From Methylophilus medardicus (GTDB taxonomy: Bacteria > Pseudomonadota > Gammaproteobacteria > Burkholderiales > Methylophilaceae): 64,000 bases of DNA. Of this stretch, positions 54,283 through 62,147 are shown in pieces. Under the pieces are notes generated by a model. The model was not told where the DNA came from, ran no database searches, and saw only the letters and a program-made list of their open reading frames with translations. How positions within the stretch are numbered: the stretch's first letter is position 1; every line of letters begins with the position of its first letter. The stretch spans positions 62,001 through 126,000 of the forward strand of contig NZ_CP040948.1 of NCBI RefSeq assembly GCF_006363955.1, given 5' to 3'. The position numbers and the translations under genes were made by a program.

Positions 54283-56000
54283 TGCGCTGGACCTGCTTGG
54301 CATGGCTGGCGGTGGTGGGGGCGTTTGAAACCGCACATGCAAATGAAGTGACCGACAGCCGCGCGAAACAACGCCTCGAGAAATCAGAAGGGCGGGTGCT
54401 GGACAGCTATAGCCCAACGCCTGGCGTGCCATTGCATGACGCAGTCAATCAGCAACAGCAACGCAAACCAGCGGTGTCGATTGATCTGAAAAGTGCGCTA
54501 AAGCCGTTTGATAGTCCAGAAAGCGATAGCATGCTGCCCTTGACCAATGGGGCGCAGGTGAGTATTGCTGATATTCGGCAGCGGGCTTTGCAAAATAATT
54601 TACAAATCAAAGTGGCCAAGATGGATCCGGAGCTTGCGCGTCAATCGTTGCGCGAAGAACAGGCCAAGTTCGATCAGGTGATTTTCGCTTATGCGAAATA
54701 TGCCGAAAAAGACTTGCCTGCAATGTCGGGCGATAAGGTCATTCTTAAGTCGGATAATCCTGCGCTGGATGGTGAGCTGGCTAAACTCAATCTAGACCAA
54801 CAAAACAAGCAATACTGGGATATTGAGGCCGGGGTCAAAGTGCCGTTACGCACTGGTGGCACCGTCACCTTGAGTGCCCCGCTCGAAAACCGACAAAGCC
54901 TAGGCAAATTTGCCAGTGACCAATACCGGAGTGCGTTACGCTTTTCGTTTAGTCAGCCGTTGTTGCGCAATGCCGGACAACAAGCCAATGAGGCCAGCAT
55001 TCGGGTGGCGGAGCTTGACCGCGATGGCGTGCAGTTACGCACCCGCCTACAAACCATACGCATTGTGACCATGGTCGATAAAGCCTACTGGGAGCTTTAT
55101 GAGGCCTGGGCCGCGCTGGATGTACGTAAAAACCAATTTGAATATGCCAGTCAGAATCTGGCCATGGTCAAGCGCCGGGTGCAGGAGGGGCTGACCGCCG
55201 CAGTCGAAATCAACCGAGCAGGTATCGGGGTGGCTGACCGGATGGAGGCGCTGATTGTGGCTGAAACCAACCTCAAACTGGCGCAGCGGCAATTGCAGTT
55301 TTTGCTTAACGACCTGCCCGATGACCAGAGCCAATCACCATGGGTGCCGACCACCGTGCCCAGTCTGGTGAAGTTTGAGTTTGATCGTGCCCATCTAATC
55401 CGTGATGCCCTCGACAGTCGTATCGAGTTGCTAGACCAAGAATTAAAGTTAAGTGCAGACCTGATTCAAATTGATTATTTGCAGAACCAGACCCTGCCGT
55501 TGTTCACCCTCGATTATCAATATGGCGCATTGTCTGGCTCCGGGGGCCGCTTTGGCGATATTGGCCAAGACTTATTTGATGGCCGTTATCGCGACTGGTC
55601 TATTGGGCTGAAGTTTGAAATGCCTGTGAGTAATGAGGCGCGCAAAGCCAAGCTGGATCGCGCGGTCGCCCAACGCATGCAACGCTTGACCACTAAAACC
55701 TTGCAAACGCTGACGGTTAAACGTGAGATACATGATGCATTGGATAAAGTCGACCAAGATTGGCAGCGCATTATCGCCGCACGTCAGCAAGTGTTGGTGG
55801 CGGGCATTAACTATGAGGCCGAGCTCAAACAGTTTAATGAAGGACTACGCACCATGACCGAGGTGCTTGAAACCTTGACGCGTCTCGGGGAAGCGCAGCT
55901 CAAAGAAATTCGCGCGATCAGTGATTATCAGGTAGCGCTGGTTGATATGGCTTACGCGACGGGCACCGTGCTTGGTCACGGCCAAATCAGTTTGCAATAA
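54279..56000 (+). CDS. TolC-type outer membrane efflux protein
   Basis: 573 residues, longer than the ~450 of many TolC relatives. A signal peptide (LAWLAVVGAFETAHA) is followed by about 65 residues of linker before the outer-membrane efflux domain begins (ISIADIRQRAL region). Helical repeats with LRFSFSQPLLRNAG, NEASIRVAEL and WSIGLKFEMPVSNEARKAKL match the family. Third gene of the operon; no secreted substrate gene is adjacent. Converges with the gene at 56003. Confidence 0.9.
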   Translation: MMRWTCLAWLAVVGAFETAHANEVTDSRAKQRLEKSEGRVLDSYSPTPGVPLHDAVNQQQQRKPAVSIDLKSALKPFDSPESDSMLPLTNGAQVSIADIRQRALQNNLQIKVAKMDPELARQSLREEQAKFDQVIFAYAKYAEKDLPAMSGDKVILKSDNPALDGELAKLNLDQQNKQYWDIEAGVKVPLRTGGTVTLSAPLENRQSLGKFASDQYRSALRFSFSQPLLRNAGQQANEASIRVAELDRDGVQLRTRLQTIRIVTMVDKAYWELYEAWAALDVRKNQFEYASQNLAMVKRRVQEGLTAAVEINRAGIGVADRMEALIVAETNLKLAQRQLQFLLNDLPDDQSQSPWVPTTVPSLVKFEFDRAHLIRDALDSRIELLDQELKLSADLIQIDYLQNQTLPLFTLDYQYGALSGSGGRFGDIGQDLFDGRYRDWSIGLKFEMPVSNEARKAKLDRAVAQRMQRLTTKTLQTLTVKREIHDALDKVDQDWQRIIAARQQVLVAGINYEAELKQFNEGLRTMTEVLETLTRLGEAQLKEIRAISDYQVALVDMAYATGTVLGHGQISLQ

Positions 56001-56002
56001 GT

Positions 56003-56644
56003 TTATTCGGTGGCTGTTTTGCCGGGGGTGAGGGCTTCTGTCAGCTGCAGTAAGTTCATGCGGTGTATGCCTGATTTTTCACCATTTTTGCGCGGGGCGG
56101 TGCGTATATCATCGGTTTCAAAAACGCTGATGCGTTGTGTGCCAAATTTGGTTTCAACCAGCAATACCGGCACGCGTTTTCGAACCAGATCATGCTTTTG
56201 TTTGCTCGGACGGTCTGACATGCGGAACTGCTGCTCATCCAGCCGATAGGGCACATTCTGGTTCAGCAAGTAAATCTCCAGTTCTTTTCCGCTTTCAGCA
56301 AATACGTGAATATCTGTGTCCGCATACGGGCCAGCGGTTCCATCCATGACGGAACCAATCAAATGTGGGTTAAACTTTTTGAGAAGCTGCATGGTATGCA
56401 ACGCGGCTTGCCTGAGTTCGAGCAAATGTGCTGCGTCGTTTTCATCGGCGTAAAGGGCATGATATTCGCGTAACGCGCTGTCAATCTCAGCATTGGTGGG
56501 CAGCGGTGCATCTTGTTGAATGCCCATGAGTTTGACCGCCTTGCGTTTGGCGCGCGCGTAATCGCTAATGCCTTCCTCAAACATCAGGCGCGCAGCAGAT
56601 TGCGCTATTTCCTGTCGCAAATCGTTTGAAAAATCGTCAAACAT
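56003..56644 (-). CDS. Nucleotidyltransferase-fold protein
   Basis: 213 residues. HLIGSVMDGTAGPYADTDIHVF resembles the nucleotidyltransferase motif G-S-x(n)-D-x-D/N with Gly-Ser followed by a DTDIHVF strand, and later strands LVRKRVPVLLVETKFG. The N-terminal ~90 residues are helical and charged. It follows ponA by 27 bases on the same strand and may be co-transcribed. Activity and substrate are unknown; the second carboxylate is not certain. Confidence 0.6.
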   Translation of the reverse strand: MFDDFSNDLRQEIAQSAARLMFEEGISDYARAKRKAVKLMGIQQDAPLPTNAEIDSALREYHALYADENDAAHLLELRQAALHTMQLLKKFNPHLIGSVMDGTAGPYADTDIHVFAESGKELEIYLLNQNVPYRLDEQQFRMSDRPSKQKHDLVRKRVPVLLVETKFGTQRISVFETDDIRTAPRKNGEKSGIHRMNLLQLTEALTPGKTATE

Positions 56645-56671
56645 GACAATACGCCCTATTCAAAAACGATA

Positions 56672-59113
56672 TTAATTCGGGTTGAGCAGTTTTGCAGCCG
56701 GGTTGACCGGCAGCTTTTTATCCTCGGCGCTGTTCCCGCTATGTTCACCAATCAAGCGCTCGAGAAAAGACGGCTCTTCGTCCTCAGACGGATGATCTGC
56801 TTCAGGGTCGAACAGACCTGGTAGATTTTCAGGCTTGGACTGCGGTAAATGCTCTTCGTAAAAATACTCATAAATACCGGGCTCGTCTTCGCCCACTTGC
56901 GCACCCGTGTAAGCGTCCACTTTTAACTGCAACACGCCCTCAGGCACTTTGTATTGATAAATCGGTAAGCCTGTGAGGGTTTGCTGCATGTAATTGATCC
57001 AGATCGGCAATGCCGCACGCCCCCCGGTCTCACCGCGCCCTAGGTTATGTGGATTATCATAACCTACCCAGGCCACTGCGACCTCTTTTGGGTGGTAGCC
57101 TGCAAACCACGCATCAAACTGGTCATTGGTGGTACCGGTTTTACCTGCAATATCTGGGCGGCGCAGCGATAGGGCGGCTCTTGCCGTACCATCGCGCACG
57201 ACGTCTTGTAGCATGGTCGTGATGATAAACGCGTTGCGTTGGTCGATCACCCGTTGTTGCGAGACGTGTTTGCCTGCTTGCACGGCTAAAACAACTTTGC
57301 CGCGGCTGTCGATAATTTTCTCAATTAAATAGGGGTGCACTTGGTAGCCACTATTGGCAAATGTAGCGTAAGCCGCCGCCATTTGCCAAACCGAGGATGA
57401 GCCAGCCCCTAAGGCAGTCGATAGATACGCTGGATGGTCTTTGGGGTCGAAGCCAAATCGGCGCAGATAATTTTGGGCATAGCGAGCACCGATGGCATTC
57501 ATTAAGCGGATCGAAATGGTATTTTTGGATTGTGCTAAAGCCTCGCGTAAGCGCATCGGTCCGGCATACTTTTCATCGTAGTTGCGAGGTTCCCAGCTGT
57601 CGTTGCTACCGGTTTCGGTGGAGGTGAAACTGATCGGCGCATCTTCAAACACGCTTGCCGGGCTATAGCCTCTTTCGAGCGCGGCAGAGTAAATAAAGGG
57701 CTTGAAGCTAGAGCCCGGTTGGCGACGACCCTGTGTAACATGGTTATATTTGTTGCGCTGAAAGCTGAAGCCACCAATCAGTGCTTGTACCTGTCCGGTT
57801 TCTGGATTGAGCGCCATAAAGCCGCTTTCGACTTCTGGTAGTTGAACCACCGACCAGCCATCTTGTTGCTGATAGACGCGAATCACCGCACCCGGCACCA
57901 AAGAGAGCGGGGTACGTTTGGCGGGCGGCATATGGTTTTTCACCAGCAAGAGGGCCTTGTCTTGCAATCTGAGGACGGTGCCGCGTTTGGTGACCAAAGT
58001 AAGTAGGTTGGGCTCGACCTTGGTGACCAAGGCGGGCACAAACTGGTTATAAGTGACAAAATCACGCAATAAATCACTGGCGCCTCCCGCGGTCAGTTTG
58101 CCTGGCGGTAACGCAATGATTTGTTCTGCCCCCCTGAACCCATGCCGTAACTCAAAGTTAATGATGCCCTGCAGCATGGCCGTATTGGCGGCGGCCTGAT
58201 GCTTGTTATGAATCGTGGTGTAAACCCGCAAGCCGCTGGTGTAGGCCTTTTCACCGTAGCGTTTATAGAGCGACGCCCTGACAATCTCAGCAACATATTC
58301 CCCGCCCAAGGCTTGCACCTGGCGTTTCGAGGACTGAAATTTTAACGGGGTGCGCATGGCTTGCTCAAATGCAGCATCGCTGATCATGCGATAACGATGC
58401 ATATCTCGCAAAACTTCATGCTGACGCTTGATCGCATAGTCGGGATGGATATACGGGTCGTATTTGCTAGGCGCTTTCGGCAGACCGGCCAGCAGAGCGG
58501 CCTCTGCCAAGTTGATTTGCTTCAAATCCTTGTCGTAGTAGGTTTTGGCGGCGGTGGCAAAGCCGTAGGCGCGCTCGCCTAAATAAATCTGGTTGAGGTA
58601 TAGCTCGAGGATTTTGTCTTTGCTAATCGTGTTTTCAATCTTGATCGCCAACATGGCCTCTTTGATTTTGGTCCAAATGTTGCGCGGTGTATCTGGGCTA
58701 CTAAAGAAGTTTTTGGCGACCTGCATGGTAATCGTGCTGGCGCCTTCATGGCCGCGACCGGTCAGGTTGTTGCGAATGGCACGCAAAATGCCAGTGGTAT
58801 CAATCCCGTTGTGTTGATAAAAACGACGGTCTTCAATTGCCAAAATGGCATCTTTCATTACTTTTGGCGTTTGCTCAATCGGCACAAATGCGCGTCTTTC
58901 TTGGCCAAATTCCGCAATCAGGCCGCCATCAGCATCGTAAATACGCAAGGGTAGTTTTGGATGATAGTCCGTGAGCGCTTCCAGCGAGGGCAGTGATGGG
59001 TAAAGAATACTAATCATCAATACCAGCAAGGCGGCGACGATCAAGCTGCCGATAATGGAAAGAAAAAGAAGGGACTGCAACCAGTTTCTTGAGTTCATGC
59101 GTCTTGCTGCCAT
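56672..59113 (-). CDS. mrcA: Penicillin-binding protein 1A
   Basis: 813 residues, a class A bifunctional enzyme. One transmembrane helix (about 14-37) precedes the GT51 glycosyltransferase with catalytic Glu in AIEDRRFYQHNGID (E94) and EGASTITMQVAKN. An OB-like insert lies about 300-430. The transpeptidase has SSFK (468-471), SKN (in AQSKNTISIRL) and AGKTGTTNDQFDAWF. It makes and cross-links glycan in the periplasm. Divergent from pilM, as in Pseudomonas and many betaproteobacteria (ponA/pilMNOPQ). Confidence 0.96.
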   Translation of the reverse strand: MAARRMNSRNWLQSLLFLSIIGSLIVAALLVLMISILYPSLPSLEALTDYHPKLPLRIYDADGGLIAEFGQERRAFVPIEQTPKVMKDAILAIEDRRFYQHNGIDTTGILRAIRNNLTGRGHEGASTITMQVAKNFFSSPDTPRNIWTKIKEAMLAIKIENTISKDKILELYLNQIYLGERAYGFATAAKTYYDKDLKQINLAEAALLAGLPKAPSKYDPYIHPDYAIKRQHEVLRDMHRYRMISDAAFEQAMRTPLKFQSSKRQVQALGGEYVAEIVRASLYKRYGEKAYTSGLRVYTTIHNKHQAAANTAMLQGIINFELRHGFRGAEQIIALPPGKLTAGGASDLLRDFVTYNQFVPALVTKVEPNLLTLVTKRGTVLRLQDKALLLVKNHMPPAKRTPLSLVPGAVIRVYQQQDGWSVVQLPEVESGFMALNPETGQVQALIGGFSFQRNKYNHVTQGRRQPGSSFKPFIYSAALERGYSPASVFEDAPISFTSTETGSNDSWEPRNYDEKYAGPMRLREALAQSKNTISIRLMNAIGARYAQNYLRRFGFDPKDHPAYLSTALGAGSSSVWQMAAAYATFANSGYQVHPYLIEKIIDSRGKVVLAVQAGKHVSQQRVIDQRNAFIITTMLQDVVRDGTARAALSLRRPDIAGKTGTTNDQFDAWFAGYHPKEVAVAWVGYDNPHNLGRGETGGRAALPIWINYMQQTLTGLPIYQYKVPEGVLQLKVDAYTGAQVGEDEPGIYEYFYEEHLPQSKPENLPGLFDPEADHPSEDEEPSFLERLIGEHSGNSAEDKKLPVNPAAKLLNPN

Positions 59114-59249
59114 CGTGAGAATTACCCATGAATTGTAATCTTTTTTTGCCGATTCATCGCCAGTTAATTATGGAATCATATAAACAATGCGCATTGTCCT
59201 GACGACCATGAACGTGAGGATATTGCACCGTAGCCACGCAGGGCGTGAG

Positions 59250-59266
59250 TTGGCATGGTTGATGCA
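59250..59266 (+). promoter_or_regulatory. Possible sigma-54-like promoter of pilMNOPQ
   Basis: TTGGCATGGTTGATGCA has GG (59252-59253), ten bases, GC (59264-59265), one mismatch in the -24 block and one at -12. A weak sigma-70 alternative overlaps (TTGATG 59259-59264, 18 bases, TAAATA 59283-59288). Confidence 0.35.
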
Positions 59267-59307
59267 TATGGCAACGAACCGCTAAATATATATAAAGGGC
59301 AATACAG

Positions 59308-60381
59308 TTGAGTCTGGGCTTGTTACAACGCAAAAAAACCAGTTTTATTGGTGTGGATATCAGCGCAACCGCCATCAAAATGGTGGAGTTGACTGCGATC
59401 GGCAAACAGCAATTCCGACTGGATGGCTATGCCAATGTCACGCTCCCCAAAGGGGTGATCAGTGATGGCAATATCAATGACTTAGGGCAAGTCGCAGATA
59501 CCATGCGATCTGCTTGGCGTTTGCTCGGGTCTCGGGCGCGACAGGTGGTGCTCGCCCTGCCTACCGCTGCGGTGATTTCAAAGCGGGTGATTATGCCTGC
59601 GGGCCTGCGTGAAGAGGAGATGGAGCTGCAGGTGGAGTCTGAGGCAAACCAGTACATCCCTTTTCCGCTCGAAGAAATGAATCTGGACTTTCAGGTGTTA
59701 GGCCCAATGGGCAAAAGCACCGATGAGGTCGAAGTGTTGATTGTGGCAGCGAAGAAAGAAAAGATAGAAGACCGCGTTGCCGTGGCTGAAGAGGCTGGGC
59801 TAAAGGTGAGTATTGTTGATGTAGAGGCATACGCTACCGAGACTGCCTACCGTCAAATCGTCAAGCAGTTACCGCAAATGAGCAAAAAAACCGTCACCAT
59901 GATTTTGGATATCGGCGCACATGTGACACATATCAACGTTATGGTTGGGGCACATTCGGTGTATGCCCGAGAGCAGGCGTTTGGCGGCGCGATGCTATCG
60001 CAAGAGATTCAACGTCGCTTTGGTTTGTCAGCCGAAGAGAGTGAGATTGCTAAACGCCAAGGGGGCTTGCCCGATTCGTATGAGCAAGAGGTGTTACAGC
60101 CGTTTTTACAAAACCTGGCCGCTGAGGCGGCGCGTGCCGTTTCTTTCTTCACCAATTCGACGCAATACAACAAGGTTGATCACTTGCTGCTGGCAGGGGG
60201 TGTCTCTGCCACCGAGGGGCTGGCAGCCCTGATTGAAGAAAAATCAGGCGTGCACACACTGGTGGCGAATGCTTTTGAGGGCATGGCACTGGCCAACAAA
60301 ATCAAATTGTCTCAACTTGCATCAGATGCGCCTGCGCTGATGATCGCCTGTGGTTTGGCACTGCGAGGGGTGGACGCATGA
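59308..60381 (+). CDS. pilM: Type IV pilus inner membrane platform protein PilM
   Basis: 357 residues from TTG 59308, with AAAGGGC upstream. PilM has an actin-like fold: FIGVDISATAIKMVEL near residue 14, MILDIGAHVTHINVM near 197 and LLLAGGVSATEGLAAL near 295 are the nucleotide-binding parts. It is cytoplasmic and binds the N-terminal tail of PilN. First gene of pilMNOPQ; overlaps pilN by four bases. Confidence 0.95.
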   Translation: MSLGLLQRKKTSFIGVDISATAIKMVELTAIGKQQFRLDGYANVTLPKGVISDGNINDLGQVADTMRSAWRLLGSRARQVVLALPTAAVISKRVIMPAGLREEEMELQVESEANQYIPFPLEEMNLDFQVLGPMGKSTDEVEVLIVAAKKEKIEDRVAVAEEAGLKVSIVDVEAYATETAYRQIVKQLPQMSKKTVTMILDIGAHVTHINVMVGAHSVYAREQAFGGAMLSQEIQRRFGLSAEESEIAKRQGGLPDSYEQEVLQPFLQNLAAEAARAVSFFTNSTQYNKVDHLLLAGGVSATEGLAALIEEKSGVHTLVANAFEGMALANKIKLSQLASDAPALMIACGLALRGVDA

Positions 60382-60971
60382 TCAAGGTCAACTTATTACC
60401 GCATCGTCAGATCAAGCGCGCTGAGCGCCAACGTGAATTTAGCCTGATGGCTACTTTAGTGGCGATTGCCTCTGCCGCCATTTTATTTGTGAGCTGGAGC
60501 TATATCCATAACAAAATTCAGGCGCAACAGGCGCGTAATCAACGCTTGCAGGATGAGATGGTGCGGCTCGACAAGGAAATCGTCATCATTGGTAGCTTAA
60601 AAGAGCAAATCCAACATGTGTTAGAGCGCAAGCAAATTGTTGAGGGTTTGCAAAGTGACCGCAACCAAGCGGTACAGATTTTGGATGAGTTGGCCAGACA
60701 ACTGCCTGAAGGTGTTTTTCTCAAAAGCATCAAACAGCTGGCCGACGAAATTGAGCTCAAAGGGGTGGCAGATACCAATGCAAGAATCGCTACGCTGGTG
60801 CACAACCTCAGTACGGCGGCCATCATGCACAACCCTAACCTGGTTGAAATCAAGGCCAATCAGAATGCCTTGGGCAATAAAGAGTATGAGTTTGTGTTGC
60901 GGGTTTCATTAAAACGCGAAACCGCGGCGGAAGACGCCAGTAAGCAGAAGCCAGCACCGGCCAAAGGATAA
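60378..60971 (+). CDS. pilN: Type IV pilus inner membrane protein PilN
   Basis: 197 residues. The N-terminal MIKVNLLPHR is the conserved tail that binds PilM. A transmembrane helix (FSLMATLVAIASAAILFVSW) and a coiled-coil precede the ferredoxin-like periplasmic domain. PilN pairs with PilO to connect platform and secretin. Confidence 0.95.
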   Translation: MIKVNLLPHRQIKRAERQREFSLMATLVAIASAAILFVSWSYIHNKIQAQQARNQRLQDEMVRLDKEIVIIGSLKEQIQHVLERKQIVEGLQSDRNQAVQILDELARQLPEGVFLKSIKQLADEIELKGVADTNARIATLVHNLSTAAIMHNPNLVEIKANQNALGNKEYEFVLRVSLKRETAAEDASKQKPAPAKG

Positions 60972-60978
60972 TCGACAG

Positions 60979-61623
60979 ATGCAACTTTCTGACTTTAATA
61001 ATATTGATATCAAAACCGCTGGCAATTTGCCGATGCCAATGAAAGCCGCTTTGCTGGCGATCATGGCTGCAGTGTTACTGGTGTTGGGATACGTTTTTCT
61101 ACTGAGCCCAAACCTTAAAGAGCTCAAGGCTGAAAAGGAAAAAGAGCAAGGCCTGCGCGATGAATATATGGCTAAAAAAATACAGGCGATGAAAATCAAG
61201 GCTTATGAGCAACAAGTGGTCGATATTCAGCGCACTTTTGGCACCTTGCTTAAACAATTGCCTGACAAGTCGGAGATGGACGGTTTGCTGACCGATATCA
61301 ATCAGGCCGGCGTCAGCCAAGGGCTCTCTTTTGAAGGCTTTGTGCCTATGCCGGAAATTTTTGCCGAGTTCTATGCTGAAAAACCGATCAATATCCGCGT
61401 CCTTGGGCGTTATCACACGCTGGGGGCATTTGTGACTGAAGTCGCCAAACTGTCACGCATTGTCACATTGCATAATTTACAAATCCAACCTGCCGGCAAG
61501 GACGATAAGGCAGCGCACAAAGACATGTTGGTGATGGAGGCGGTCGCTAAAACATATCGCTATATGGATGCTGAGGAAGTCGCCGCTCGCAAAGCGCAAG
61601 AAACGAAGGCGGCCAAGAAATGA
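60979..61623 (+). CDS. pilO: Type IV pilus inner membrane protein PilO
   Basis: 214 residues. One transmembrane helix (AALLAIMAAVLLVLGYVFLL), a coiled coil rich in Lys/Glu, and a ferredoxin-like domain with VLGRYHTLGAFVTEVAKLSRIVTL. Partner of PilN. Seven bases after pilN and overlapping pilP by four. Confidence 0.95.
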   Translation: MQLSDFNNIDIKTAGNLPMPMKAALLAIMAAVLLVLGYVFLLSPNLKELKAEKEKEQGLRDEYMAKKIQAMKIKAYEQQVVDIQRTFGTLLKQLPDKSEMDGLLTDINQAGVSQGLSFEGFVPMPEIFAEFYAEKPINIRVLGRYHTLGAFVTEVAKLSRIVTLHNLQIQPAGKDDKAAHKDMLVMEAVAKTYRYMDAEEVAARKAQETKAAKK

Positions 61624-62147
61624 TCCGTAAACAATCCTTAATATGTTTGATTGCAGTGCTACTGAGTGCTTGTGGCGCCGCACAGAATGACGATTTGACC
61701 CAGTTTATGAATCAGGCTGACCAAGCCGTGGTGGCGCCGGTGGAGCCCTTGCCCGAGGTGCAAGGGTTTTCGCCAAGGCAATACAACGCAGATAACAGCT
61801 TGCATGATCCATTTGTCCCGCGCAAAGCAGCGGTACAAAACACCAATCAGCCGGATTTGAAACGGACGAAAGAGCCTTTGGAAGCTTACCCGCTTGAAAG
61901 CTTAAAGTTTGTCGGCGTGATGAGCAAAAAGGGCAGCATGTTTGCCACCATCCAAACGCCGGATAGCATGGTGTATCAAGTGAAACCTGGCTCGCATCTG
62001 GGTGAAAAATTTGGCGTGATCACGGCATTGGCTGAAAACAGTCAAACGCTGAAATACGAGTTAAAGATAAAAGAATCGATTCAAGACCCGGTGAGCGGGG
62101 AATGGGCCGAGCAACTGACAACACTGGAACTGCAGGAACATCAATGA
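61620..62147 (+). CDS. pilP: Type IV pilus lipoprotein PilP
   Basis: 175 residues. Signal ends LLSAC (lipobox). A flexible linker carries HDPFVPRK, and the C-terminal beta domain (YPLESLKFVGVMSKKGSMFA) binds the N0 region of PilQ. Its stop overlaps the pilQ start (ATGA). Confidence 0.95.
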   Translation: MIRKQSLICLIAVLLSACGAAQNDDLTQFMNQADQAVVAPVEPLPEVQGFSPRQYNADNSLHDPFVPRKAAVQNTNQPDLKRTKEPLEAYPLESLKFVGVMSKKGSMFATIQTPDSMVYQVKPGSHLGEKFGVITALAENSQTLKYELKIKESIQDPVSGEWAEQLTTLELQEHQ

